A DNA stretch of 61,858 nucleotides from assembly GCF_039535475.1 (NCBI RefSeq), contig NZ_BAAAXG010000003.1, forward strand, positions 1 to 61,858, read 5' to 3'. The stretch is from Streptomyces showdoensis (GTDB lineage Bacteria > Actinomycetota > Actinomycetes > Streptomycetales > Streptomycetaceae). This document shows positions 29,156-38,529 of the stretch, piece by piece. A program made the translations under genes and the position numbers. The notes under the pieces are model-generated. The model searched no databases. It was not told the origin of the DNA and saw only the letters and a list, made by a program, of their open reading frames with translations. Within the stretch, counting starts at the first letter, position 1; each line of letters opens with the position of its first letter.

Positions 29156-31466
29156 ATGGAAACAGACCGGAGAAGCCGCCGCAGACGACGGCGCCACGGC
29201 AGAGGACTCCTGGTCCTGCTCGCCGCGCTCCTCCTCCCGATCGCCGCCCTCGCCGGCCCGGCCGCCGCACCCGCGCACGCCGCCGGCGCCGTGACCGCCG
29301 GCTTCACCTCGGAGAACAACGGCAGCTGGTGGCGCGGCATCCTCGTGATCCGCAACGGCACCACCACCCCCGTCAACGGCTGGACCCTGGAGTTCGACCT
29401 GCCCGCGGGCGTGAGCGTCAGCTCCCACTACAACGGCGAGGCCACCGTCACCGGCCGCCACGTCACCGTCCGCAACGCCCACTACAACGCCACCGTCCCG
29501 GCCGGCGGCTCCACCGAGCCGTACAGCTACTGGTTCGTCGCCACCGGCCCGCAGACCGCCCCGACCGGCTGCACCGTCAACGGCGGCAAGTGCGACGGCA
29601 GTCCCGACGTGCCCCCCCACCGCGCCGGGCGCCCCGCACGCCACCGCCGTCACCGTACGGACCGTGAGCCTCGACTGGGCGCCGGCCACGCCCGCCGACC
29701 ACCCCGTCACCGGCTACGAGGTCCTCTCCAAGGGCGCCGTCGTCGCCACCGCGACCTCCACCTCGGCCACCGTCACCGGCCTGACCCCGGCCACCGCGTA
29801 CACCTTCACCGTCCGGGCCAAGGACACCCGCGGCAACACCGGACCCGAGAGCCCGCCCCTCACCGTCACCACCGTGGACCCGGCGAGCGACCCGAACCCG
29901 CCCACCGCACCCGGCGCGCTGCGCTCCACCGCCACCACCGCCTCCAGCGTCAGCCTCGCCTGGAACGCCGCCACCGACGACAAGGGCGTGGTCGGCTACG
30001 ACGTCTACCGCGACGGCGTCCTCGTCCGCACCGTGCCGGGCACCGCGACCACGGCCACCGTCAGCGGCCTCGGCCCGGCCAACCCGTACACCTTCACCGT
30101 CCGCGCCCGTGACGCCGCCGACAACGCCTCGCCGCCGTCGAACGCCCTCACCGTCACCACCGCCGACCTCGCCCAGGGCCGCTACCTCAAGGTCGGCTAC
30201 TTCGCCCAGTGGGGCATCTACGGACGCCAGTACTTCGTGAAGAACCTCGACACCTCCGGCGCCGCCGCCTCCCTCGACGTCGTCAACTACGCCTTCGAGA
30301 ACATCGACCCCGTCAACCTCACCTGCCAGGCCGGAGTCACCAAGGGCGTCGGCTCCAACCCCCAGGACCCCGACCAGGGCACCGGCGCGGGCGACGCCGA
30401 CGCCGACTACGCCCGGCCCTTCAGCGCAGCCCAGTCCGTCGACGGGGTCGCCGACGACGGCTGGGGCAAGCTGCGCGGCAACTTCAACCAGCTGAAGAAG
30501 CTCAAGGCCAAGTACCCCAAGCTGAAGGTCGTCGTCTCGCTCGGCGGCTGGACCTACTCCAAGTACTTCTCCGACGTGGCCGCCACCGAGGCCTCCCGGC
30601 AGAAGTTCGTCCGCTCCTGCATCGACGTGTGGATCAAGGGCAACCTGCCCGTCTACAACGGCGCCGGCGGCGAAGGCGTGGGCGCCGGCGTCTTCGACGG
30701 CATCGACCTCGACTGGGAGTGGCCCGGCTCGCCCGACGGACACCCCGGCAACCACTACGGACCCCAGGACAAGGCCAACAACGCCGCCCTCGTCGCCGAG
30801 TTCCGCAAGCAGCTCGACGAACTCGGCGGCGAACACCGCCTGCTGACCGCGTTCACCCCCGCCGACCCCGTCAAGATCGGCCAGGGCTGGGACCTCACCC
30901 GGGCCGCCACCGACCTCGACTACGCCATGGTCCAGGGCTACGACTTCCACGGCGCGGGCAGCGACAACTCCTGGGAGCCGAACCGCACCGGACACCAGGC
31001 CAACCTGTACACCGACACCCAGGACCCCTACGGCTTCCACTTCAGCGTCGACGAGGCGATCAAGCCCTACCTCGCCGCCGGGTTCAGCCCCCGCAAGCTC
31101 ACCATCGGGATCCCCTTCTACGGCCGCGGCTGGCAGGGCGTCGCCGACGGCGGCGCGGCGGGGGAGTGGCAGAGCGCCACCGGGGCCGCCCCCGGACAGT
31201 TCGCCGAGGAGGCCGGGGTACGCGGCTACGCCAACCTGATCGCCTCGGTCCCCGGGCTCACCGTCCGCCACGACGAACAGTCCGGCGCCACCTCCGGCTA
31301 CACCGGCGCCGGCGGCCAGTGGTGGAGCTTCGACGACGCCTGGTCCATCGGACGCAAGACGACCTACCTGAAGTCCAAGGGGCTGCTCGGGGTCTTCATC
31401 TGGGAGATGTCCGGCGACACCGCCGGCGGCACCCTGATGACCGCCCTGCGCACCGGACTGGGCTGA
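29156..31466 (+). CDS. Secreted GH18 chitinase, CBM2-Fn3-Fn3-GH18 (split by a one-base insertion)
   Basis: The protein hydrolyses chitin outside the cell. In order: a signal peptide (1-43), a CBM2-type binding module (about 44-150), two fibronectin-III domains (about 157-335) and a GH18 catalytic domain (about 345-769). The latter carries FDGIDLDWEWPGS (DxxDxDxE, catalytic Glu near residue 520), LKVVVSLGGWTYS and YAMVQGYDFHG. The frame breaks at the seven-C run near 29612-29618. With six C bases it reads straight through as VPPTAPGAPHATAV into the first Fn3, giving about 769 residues. The insertion is most likely a sequencing error. A DasR-like site sits in the promoter, linking expression to N-acetylglucosamine. 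Confidence 0.92.
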
Positions 31467-31480
31467 CCCGGCGGACGGGG

Positions 31481-31505
31481 CCGGGCCCGGCGCACCCGGG
31501 CCCGG
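31481..31505. terminator. Bidirectional terminator between chitinase and VOC gene
   Basis: CCGGGCCCGG at 31481-31490 and again at 31496-31505 can pair across a 5-nt loop; each half is itself palindromic. It sits in the 44-bp gap between the convergent stops. Confidence 0.7.
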
Positions 31506-31510
31506 GAGGC

Positions 31511-31921
31511 TCAGGCCTCCGAGACGACCAGCTCGACCTCGAACCCGTCCGCGTTCTCCAGATAGGCCGCACAGGTCTGTTCCCCGCCGGCATGCGGATG
31601 CCGGTCGGGGAACAGCAGCCGCCACCCGCCCCGTACCGCCTCCTCGACCAGACCGTCGAACTCCGCCCGCGTCGCCACGTGGAAGGCCAGGTGGTTCAGC
31701 CCCGGACGCAGCCGGTCGTGCGCGTCCGCGCTGAGCGCCGGCGACTCCTCGACCACCAGGTACGTGGCCCCGAGCCGCCAGCTGCGCCCCGCCTCCCAGC
31801 TCTGGAACGGCGTGTAGCCGAGCGAGGAGAGCAGCGGGCCGAAGGAGGCCACCGCCCGGCCGATGTCGGGCACCCAGAGCTCGACGTGGTGCAGGGTTCC
31901 GGTGGTGACGGGGCCGGTCAA
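31511..31921 (-). CDS. VOC-family (glyoxalase/bleomycin-resistance fold) protein
   Basis: The protein has 136 residues. HHVELWVPDIGRAVASF at the N-terminus and GLNHLAFHVATRAEFDGLV in the middle, ending with DGFEVELVV, form the paired beta-alpha-beta-beta-beta units of a single-domain VOC metalloprotein. Probable metal ligands are the His of HHVELW, the His of NHLAFHV and the C-terminal Glu. No ATG or GTG start fits. The TTG at 31921, four bases after GGAGGAG, gives the family's usual N-terminus, so I use it. It is cytoplasmic; the substrate is unknown. It lies 44 bp upstream-to-stop from the SpoIIE gene on the same strand. Confidence 0.82.
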   Translation of the reverse strand: MTGPVTTGTLHHVELWVPDIGRAVASFGPLLSSLGYTPFQSWEAGRSWRLGATYLVVEESPALSADAHDRLRPGLNHLAFHVATRAEFDGLVEEAVRGGWRLLFPDRHPHAGGEQTCAAYLENADGFEVELVVSEA

Positions 31922-31965
31922 CGTACTCCTCCGAACGATGGGGTACGGCCGACCGTACCCGGTCC

Positions 31966-34737
31966 TCACCAGGCCAGGTCCTCCAGGGCGTCCGGATCGA
32001 CCAGCGGCGCCGCGACGTCCCCGCCGGGGTGCTCCGGGGCGATCGGCAGCTCGGCCCAGATCGTCTTGCCGCGGCGCGCGTAGCGGGTGCCCCAGCGCTG
32101 CGCGAACTGCGCCACCAGGAACAGGCCCCGGCCCCCCTCGTCCGTGTCCGTCGCGTGCCGCAGGTGCGGGGAGGTGCTGCTTCCGTCGGACACCTCGCAG
32201 ATCAGCGCCCGGTCGTACACCAGCCGGACGTGGACCGGCGGCTTGCCGTACCGGATCGCGTTGGTGATCAGCTCGCTCAGCACCAGTTCCGCCGTGAACC
32301 CGACCTCCTCCAGGTCCCACGCGGCCAGCCGCGCCGCCGCCTGGTTGCGCACGGGCGAGACCGCCGACGGGTCGCCCGGCACCTCCCACTCGGCGATCCG
32401 GTCCGCCGGGATCCGCCGGGCGCTCGCCACCAGCAGCGCGATGTCGTCCGACGGCACCGGGAACAGCATCGCCGCGAGCACGTCCGCACAGGTCTGCTCG
32501 GGCGAGCGGTCCGGACGCGCCAGGGTCTCCCGGAGCAGCCCGAGGCCGGTGTCGAAGTCCCGCGCACGGTCCTCCAGGAGCCCGTCCGTGAACATCACCA
32601 GCTTGCTGCCCGGCTCCAGCCGCAGCCGCGCCGACTCGAAGGGCCGCTCGCCCAGCCCGAGGCCCAGCGGCAGCCCGGCCGGCAGCGCCGGGAACTCCAC
32701 GCTCCCGTCGGGCCGCACCAGCGCCGGACCCGGATGCCCCGCGCTCGACATGGTGCACGCGCCGCTCGTCGGGTCGTAGATGACGTACAGGCAGGTCGCG
32801 CCCGTACTGCCCTCCGCCGTGCCGTCCCCGTCGGACTCGTCGCCGTCCTCCGCCCCCGACTCGTTCTCCTCGCCGAGCCGGTCGATCAGCTCGTCCAGAT
32901 GGCCCAGCAGTTCGTCCGGCGGCAGGTCCAGCGTGGAGAAGTTGGCCACCGCGGTCCGCAGCCGCCCCATCGTCGCCGCCGCGTGCACCCCGTGCCCCAC
33001 CACGTCCCCGACCACCAGCGCCACCCGCGCGCCCGGCAGCGGGATCACGTCGAACCAGTCGCCGCCCACCCCCGCCTTCGCCGGCAGATAGCGGTGCGCC
33101 ACCGACACCGCGCTCTGGTCGGGCAGCACCCGCGGCAGCAGGCTCCGCTGCAGCGCCACCGCCATCGTGTGCTCCCGGGTGAAGCGGCGCGCGTTGTCGA
33201 TCGCCAGCGCCGCCCGGGCCGCCAGCTCCTCCGCGAACGACAGGTCCTCCTCGCCGAACGGCTCCGGCGTGTCCGCGGCACGCCAGAAGTTCGCCATCCC
33301 CAGCACCACCCCGCGCGCCAGCAGCGGCACCGTGAGCAGCGAGTGCAGCCCGTACGCCACCGCCTCCGCCGCGCCCTCCGGGTCCTGGGCCCGCCAGCCC
33401 TGCGCCGAGGCGAGATCCGCCTGGATCACCGCCCGTCCCTTGTCCAGCGCCGAGGCCATCGGCGTCGTCGGCACCACGAACCGGATCAGGTCGCCCACCG
33501 GCTGCAGCGGCGAGGTGGCGCGGACCCCGGTGAGCGCCGTGCGCCGCATCTCGGTGAACGCCCCCGACGGCTCCTCGCCCCGCACCACCGGGTCGAGCAG
33601 CTCCACCGTCACGAAGTCGGCGAACCGCGGCACCGCCACCTCCGACAGCTCCTCCGCCGTGCGCACCACGTCCAGCGTCGTGCCGATCCGCGTCCCCGCC
33701 TCGTACAGCAGCCGCAGCCGCCCCCGCGCGACCTCGGCCCGGCCGGTCAGCGCGGCCAGTTCGGTGGTGTCGCGCATGGTCATGACACAGCCGCCGTCGG
33801 CCGCCCCGTTCCCGGTCGGCCGCACGTTCACCGCCAGCAGCCGGTCCCCGGCCGGGTGCACCTCGTCCGTCACCGTCTCCCCGGCCAGCAGCAGCGCCGC
33901 CGTACGGGGCTCCAGGCCCAGCTCCGTGACCGGGAGCCGCTCCGCGTCCTCGGGCAGCTTCAGGAGCCGGCGGGCCTCGTCGTTGGCGAGCAGCAGCCGC
34001 CCGTCCGCCGCGACGATGACCACCCCCTCCTTCACCGAGTGCAGCACCGCCTCGTGGTGCTCCTTGAGCCGGGTCATCTCGGCCGGGCCCAGCCCGTGCG
34101 TCTGGCGCCGCAGCCGGGCGCTCACCAGGGCGGCCCCGCTCACCGCGATCACCAGACCGCCCGCGGCCGCGCCCAGCAGCAACGGCAGCCGCCCCTGCAC
34201 GGCCTGGCCGACCGTCTCCACCTCGACGCCGCTGGTGACGATGCCGACCACGGTGCCGTCGGCGGCGCGGACCGGCACTACCGCCCGCACCGCGTCCTGC
34301 GGCGCGCCGTGGAAGATCTCGGTGAAGGACTGCCCGGCCCGGGCCCGCGCGATGTCCCCCTGGGCCCGCTGCCCGATGAGACTGGGATCGGAGTCGGTGT
34401 ACCGGGCCCCGTCCGGGGCCAGCACGGCCACGAAGTCGACGCCCGAACCGATCCTGGCGGCCTCCGCCCGGGCCTGGAGGGCCGCGGTCGGGTCGGGCGA
34501 GCGGAGCGCGTCGGCGAGCCCCGGCGCGTGCGCGAAGCCCTCGGCCACGGCCAGCGAGCGGCTGCGCGCCTCGCGCTCGCTGTCGTACTTCCCCTGCAGG
34601 ACCAGCGCCAGGGCCGCGGCCGCGATGATCAGCAGCGCGATGAGCGCCTGCAGGGCGAACACCTGGCCGGCTACGCTCCGTAGCCCACTGCGCCGCCCCT
34701 GGGGGCCACTGCCGGACCGGTCCGCGCCACCCGTCAC
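31966..34737 (-). CDS. Membrane sensor: extracellular Cache-like domain, PAS, GAF, SpoIIE phosphatase, anti-sigma-type ATPase
   Basis: The protein has 923 residues. Two membrane segments (about 28-48 and 184-206) flank an extracytoplasmic sensor-like domain containing LAPDGARYTDSDPSLIG and TEIFHGAPQDAVRAVVPV, as in CitA/DcuS-type sensors. Inside are a PAS domain (about 222-320), a GAF domain (about 355-515), a PP2C/SpoIIE phosphatase (about 530-755, with KAGVGGDWFDVIPL and VGDVVGHGVHAA metal-binding aspartates) and an HATPase_c module (about 775-910, SELITNAIRYG). Such proteins dephosphorylate anti-anti-sigma factors and may also bind them as switch kinases. GTG at 34737 follows GGAAGGAG. It is divergent from the hydratase-like gene. 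The ligand and the sigma partner are not visible here. Confidence 0.92.
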   Translation of the reverse strand: MTGGADRSGSGPQGRRSGLRSVAGQVFALQALIALLIIAAAALALVLQGKYDSEREARSRSLAVAEGFAHAPGLADALRSPDPTAALQARAEAARIGSGVDFVAVLAPDGARYTDSDPSLIGQRAQGDIARARAGQSFTEIFHGAPQDAVRAVVPVRAADGTVVGIVTSGVEVETVGQAVQGRLPLLLGAAAGGLVIAVSGAALVSARLRRQTHGLGPAEMTRLKEHHEAVLHSVKEGVVIVAADGRLLLANDEARRLLKLPEDAERLPVTELGLEPRTAALLLAGETVTDEVHPAGDRLLAVNVRPTGNGAADGGCVMTMRDTTELAALTGRAEVARGRLRLLYEAGTRIGTTLDVVRTAEELSEVAVPRFADFVTVELLDPVVRGEEPSGAFTEMRRTALTGVRATSPLQPVGDLIRFVVPTTPMASALDKGRAVIQADLASAQGWRAQDPEGAAEAVAYGLHSLLTVPLLARGVVLGMANFWRAADTPEPFGEEDLSFAEELAARAALAIDNARRFTREHTMAVALQRSLLPRVLPDQSAVSVAHRYLPAKAGVGGDWFDVIPLPGARVALVVGDVVGHGVHAAATMGRLRTAVANFSTLDLPPDELLGHLDELIDRLGEENESGAEDGDESDGDGTAEGSTGATCLYVIYDPTSGACTMSSAGHPGPALVRPDGSVEFPALPAGLPLGLGLGERPFESARLRLEPGSKLVMFTDGLLEDRARDFDTGLGLLRETLARPDRSPEQTCADVLAAMLFPVPSDDIALLVASARRIPADRIAEWEVPGDPSAVSPVRNQAAARLAAWDLEEVGFTAELVLSELITNAIRYGKPPVHVRLVYDRALICEVSDGSSTSPHLRHATDTDEGGRGLFLVAQFAQRWGTRYARRGKTIWAELPIAPEHPGGDVAAPLVDPDALEDLAW

Positions 34738-34946
34738 GGTGTGCTCCTTCCCGCCCTGCTACGGGCGCCTCCTTCCATGCTGCCCCCGCTGTGACCGGCA
34801 GGGGAAACGGGACGGGGCCGAGAGGCCCTGTGCGCGGGCCGGCCGGCCCGTTACGGTGGGTGGAAGATCGTTTCCCCCGGCGGCGCCCCGGCCACCCGGC
34901 GGGACCGATCGCCGACCGTCCGTCACCGGCAGGAAGCAGCGACACC
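34738..34946. other. Divergent spacer between the SpoIIE-type gene and HIBYL-CoA hydrolase-like gene
   Basis: This 209-bp spacer holds both promoters. I see no clear dyad or box. Codons in frame with the downstream gene extend to 34791 but lack conserved sequence, and the good start is at 34947. Confidence 0.45.
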
Positions 34947-36011
34947 ATGTCCCACGGCACCGCCGACCCCCGTGAGCCGGACGTGCTCGTGCACACCGAG
35001 GGCCGCGCAGGCTTCCTCACCCTCAACCGGCCCCGGGCGATCAACGCCCTCACCCACGCCATGGTCCGCACCGTCGACGAGGCCCTGACCGCCTGGGAGC
35101 ACGACCCGGCCGTCGAGACCGTCGTCATCCGGGGCGCCGGGGAGCGCGGACTGTGCGCCGGCGGGGACATCCGGGCCATCCACGAGGACGCCCGCGCCGG
35201 CGGCACCGCCACCCCCGCCTTCTGGCGCGACGAATACCGGCTCAACGCCCGGATCGCCCGCTACCCCAAGCCGTACGTGGCCTTCATGGACGGCATCGTC
35301 ATGGGCGGCGGCGTCGGCGTCTCCGCCCACGGCTCGCTGCGCGTCGTCACCGAACGCTCCCGGATCGCCATGCCCGAGACCGGCATCGGCTTCGTCCCCG
35401 ACGTCGGCGGCACCCACCTCCTCGGCCGCGCCCCCGGCGAGCTGGGCACCCACCTCGCCCTCACCGGCGCGCAGGCCGGCGCCGCCGACGCGATCCTGGC
35501 CGGCCTCGCCGACCGGTACGTGCCCTCCGCGGACCTCCCGGCGCTCGCCGACGCGCTCACCGGCCTCCCCGCCGCCGAGGCGGTCGCCCGCCACGCCCGG
35601 CCCGCGCCGGCCGGCGAGCTCGCCGCCCGACGCTCCTGGATCGACGCCTGCTACGCGGCGGACACCGTCGAAGGCATCGTGGAGCGCCTCTCCGACTCCG
35701 GCGTCCCCGAGGCCAAGGAGGCCGCCGGCGTGCTGCTCGGGCGCTCGCCCACGGCGCTCAAGGCCACCCTCGCGGCGCTCCGCCGCGCCCGGCGGCTGGA
35801 CTCCCTGGAGGCCGCCCTGAACATGGAGTTCCGGCTCTCCTGCGCCGCGCTCGGCTCGCCCGACCTGGTCGAGGGCATCCGCGCCCAGGTCGTCGACAAG
35901 GACCGCGACCCGCACTGGATCCCGGCCACCCTCGCCGAGGTCACCGAAGCGGACACCGAGCGGTGGTTCGCCCCGCACGCGGCCGGCGAACTGGGCCTGA
36001 CGGCGCACTGA
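34947..36011 (+). CDS. 3-hydroxyisobutyryl-CoA hydrolase-like crotonase-family enzyme
   Basis: The protein has 354 residues, longer than simple enoyl-CoA hydratases (about 260) and right for HIBYL-CoA hydrolases, which act in valine breakdown. GRAGFLTLNRPRAINALTH, GLCAGGDIRAI (oxyanion-hole loop) and FMDGIVMGGGVGVS are crotonase-fold hallmarks. PETGIGFVPDVGGTHLL carries the conserved Glu and Asp typical of the hydrolase subgroup. The C-terminal extension (about 260-354, with ALNMEFRLS) also fits that subgroup. ATG at 34947 follows AGGAAG. It is cytoplasmic and is followed by a hairpin at 36037-36063. The alternative is a hydratase of the same fold. Confidence 0.88.
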   Translation: MSHGTADPREPDVLVHTEGRAGFLTLNRPRAINALTHAMVRTVDEALTAWEHDPAVETVVIRGAGERGLCAGGDIRAIHEDARAGGTATPAFWRDEYRLNARIARYPKPYVAFMDGIVMGGGVGVSAHGSLRVVTERSRIAMPETGIGFVPDVGGTHLLGRAPGELGTHLALTGAQAGAADAILAGLADRYVPSADLPALADALTGLPAAEAVARHARPAPAGELAARRSWIDACYAADTVEGIVERLSDSGVPEAKEAAGVLLGRSPTALKATLAALRRARRLDSLEAALNMEFRLSCAALGSPDLVEGIRAQVVDKDRDPHWIPATLAEVTEADTERWFAPHAAGELGLTAH

Positions 36012-36036
36012 GCCCGGGAATCCGGGCAAAAGGAAA

Positions 36037-36063
36037 GGCAAGGAGGTGAACCCTCTCCTTGCC
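36037..36063. terminator. Hairpin after the HIBYL-CoA hydrolase-like gene
   Basis: GGCAAGGAG (36037-36045) pairs with CTCCTTGCC (36055-36063), 9 bp with a 9-nt loop, 26 bp past the stop. It ends 24 bp before the rifamycin-associated element, so it isolates helR from read-through. Confidence 0.6.
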
Positions 36064-36086
36064 ACTCTCAACTTATAGCGCACAGG

Positions 36087-36106
36087 GGGGCTTGCGGCAA
36101 GGCCCC
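36087..36106. promoter_or_regulatory. Rifamycin-associated element (RAE)
   Basis: The segment reads GGGGCTTGCGGCAAGGCCCC, as far as I recall the published rifamycin-associated element, an imperfect palindrome that makes neighbouring genes rifamycin-inducible in actinobacteria. Flanking bases extend the symmetry to six G and six C. It lies 61 bp before the helR start, just after a TATAGC hexamer (36074-36079) that could be a -10 box. Confidence 0.93.
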
Positions 36107-36166
36107 CCCGTGTCCCGCAGAATCGCCCATCGAGGCCAGGACCTGCGGAAATGGGAGATCCACTCA

Positions 36167-38337
36167 GTGCACGTGACGTCGTCCGTCCATGACCACCCCT
36201 TGAACACCAGCGCGTTCGCCCTGCCCGCGAACCTGTCGGCCAAGGCCGACCCGGAGCTCATCGCCGCCGACGAGCGGCACTTCGCCGCCGTCGCGCGGAG
36301 CCTGGAGCAGTCGATCGCCGAACTGTCCGACAGCCTCGACGCGCTCCGCAAGGCCCCCGGCGGTCTGGGCCGGGAGGCGATGGACCGGGACGCCGAGATC
36401 CACCGGCTCACCGGCCGGCTGCGCGCCCTGCGCCGCTTCGGCCTGGACCTGTGCCTCGGCCGGATCGTCACCGCCGAGGACGCCGAACCCGTCTACGTCG
36501 GACGGCTCGGCCTCACCGACGCCGAGGGGCGCAGGCTCCTGATCGACTGGCGCTCGCCCGCCGCCGAGCCGTTCTTCGCCGCCACCCACGCCGACCCGAT
36601 GGGCCTGGCCAGCCGCCGCAGGTACCGCTGGACCGGGGGCCGGATCGCCGACTACTGGGACGAGGTGTTCACCGCGGACGGCTTCGAGGGGCACGCCGCC
36701 CTCGACGACCAGTCCGCGTTCATCGCCAGCCTCGGCGGCAACCGCTCGGCCCGGATGCGCGACGTGCTCGGCACCATCCAGTCCGACCAGGACGCCATCA
36801 TCCGCGCCGGCTCCCGCGGCGCGCTCGTCGTCGACGGCGGCCCCGGCACCGGCAAGACCGTCGTCGCCCTGCACCGCTCCGCCTACCTGCTCTACTCCGA
36901 CCCCCGCCTGAACCAGCGTCGCGGTGGCGTCCTGTTCGTCGGCCCGCACCAGCCCTACCTCACCTACGTCTCCGACGTCCTGCCCAGCCTCGGCGAGGAG
37001 GGCGTGCGCACCTGCACCCTGCGCGACCTGGTCGCCGAGGGCGCCGGCGCGCTGCCCGAGACCGACCCCGAAGCCGCCCGGCTGAAGGCCTCCGCGGAGC
37101 TCGTCAAGGCGATCGAGAAGGCCGTCCGCTTCTACGAGGACCCGCCCACCGAGGGCATGCGGATCTCGACCGACTGGTCCGACGTCTGGCTCAGCGCCGG
37201 CGACTGGGCCGAGGCGTTCGAGGCGGCGGGGCGGGGCACCCCCGCACAACGAGGCCCGGGAGCAGATCTGGGACGAGCTGGTCACCATCCTGCTCGACAA
37301 GCTCGACGAGGACGTCCCCGAGGAGCTGTTCCGCAAGGCGCTGCGGCACGACCAGGAGCTCGTCGACACCCTCGACCGCGCCTGGCCGATGCTCGAAGCG
37401 GCCGACGTGGTCGGAGACCTGTGGTCGGTCCCCGCCTACCTGCGCCTGTGCGCCCCCTGGCTCACCCCCGACGAGGTGCGCACGCTGCGCCGCGCCGACG
37501 CCCCAGGCCTGGACCGTGTCCGACCTGCCGCTCCTGGACGCGGCCCGGCAGCGGCTCGGCGATCCGAAGTCCTCGCTGCGCAAGCGCCGGCACGACGCCG
37601 CCGTCGCCGCCGAACGCGAACGCATGGCCGGGGTCATCGACAACATCCTCGCCGCCGACGACGACGGCGAGGGCGCGGTGACGATGCTGAACGGGCGCGA
37701 CCTGCGGGACAGCCTGATCGACGAGAGCGCGCTGCCCGGCGCCGAAGCGGACCGGCTGGCCGGCCCGTTCGCGCACATCGTGGTCGACGAGGCCCAGGAA
37801 CTGACCGACGCCGAATGGCAGATGCTGCTGCTCCGCTGCCCCTCCGGGAGCTTCACCCTGGTCGGCGACCGGGCCCAGGCCCGGCACGGCTTCACCGAGA
37901 GCTGGCAGGAGCGGCTGGAGCGGATCGGGCTCGACCGGATCACGATGGCCTCCCTGAGCATCAACTACCGCACGCCGGAGGAGGTCATGGCCGAGGCCGA
38001 GCCCGTCATCCGCACCGTGCTGCCCGACGCCAACGTGCCGACCTCGGTGCGCAGCAGCGGCATCCCCGTCGTCCACGGAGCTGCCTCCGAGCGCGACGCG
38101 ATCCTCGACGACTGGCTCGCGACGCACGCCGAGGGGGTGGCGTGCGTCATCGGCGACCCCGCCTTCGAGCCGAGGCCCCGCGTCCGCTCGCTCACGCCGA
38201 CCCTGTCGAAGGGCCTCGAGTTCGACCTGGTCGTCCTCGTCGACCCGGAGGGCTTCGGCGAGGGTGTCGAGGGGGCCGTCGACCGCTATGTGGCCATGAC
38301 CCGCGCGACCCGGCAGCTGGTCGTCCTGACGAGCTGA
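36167..38337 (+). CDS. helR: HelR-type RNA polymerase-recycling ATPase (split by two one-base insertions)
   Basis: HelR is a UvrD/HelD-like superfamily 1 ATPase that removes rifamycin from stalled RNA polymerase and so protects the cell. The sequence shows an N-terminal coiled region (about 20-100), LLIDWRSPAAEPFFAATHAD, Walker A VVDGGPGTGKTVVALH (about 221-236), HIVVDEAQELTDAEW (about residue 538) and a C-terminal SKGLEFDLVVLVDPE motif. Two frames are joined by removing one C near 37230-37234 (restoring GTPHNEAREQIW) and one near 37503-37506 (restoring ADAQAWTVSDLPL). The result is about 722 residues. GTG at 36167 follows GGGAG. A perfect RAE lies upstream, which settles HelR over other HelD relatives. 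Breaks are probably sequencing errors. Confidence 0.92.
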
Positions 38338-38390
38338 GGCGGTCGGGCGCCGCGGGAGGGACGCCGGTCCGGTGCTGCCCGTGCAGCGCG

Positions 38391-38518
38391 ACGGGTACGG
38401 GGCCGACGCGTACGGACCTGCGGGTACGGACGAACGGGTTCGGACCTACGGGTTGGGACCTACGCGTGCGGACCTAGGTGTACGGCCCTACGGGTTCGGC
38501 CCGATCGGGTACGGGCCG
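38391..38518. repeat. Nine imperfect tandem copies of a 14-15 bp unit
   Basis: The unit is close to ACGGGTACGGACCT, repeated about nine times with one to four changes per copy, in the gap between the convergent helR and VOC genes. The copies change length between 13 and 15 bp, so they are not codon repeats of a protein. The array ends in the palindrome at 38508-38527. Confidence 0.7.
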
Positions 38519-38527
38519 GCCCGTACC
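38508..38527. terminator. Perfect 20-bp palindrome at the end of the VOC gene
   Basis: GGTACGGGCCGGCCCGTACC is its own reverse complement and ends 2 bp before the stop of the leftward VOC gene (38530). It could serve as the terminator for both convergent genes. Confidence 0.6.
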
Positions 38528-38529
38528 GG

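Noticed and set aside
31511..35245. A 1244-codon open frame running leftward across two genes
   Set aside because: The frame extends upstream of a VOC gene only because GC-rich DNA lacks stops. The SpoIIE-type gene in another frame has complete domains and a good start.
36059..36166. Longer helR start at ATG 36059
   Set aside because: It would translate through the rifamycin-associated element and lacks an SD. The GTG at 36167 with GGGAG gives the expected N-terminus.
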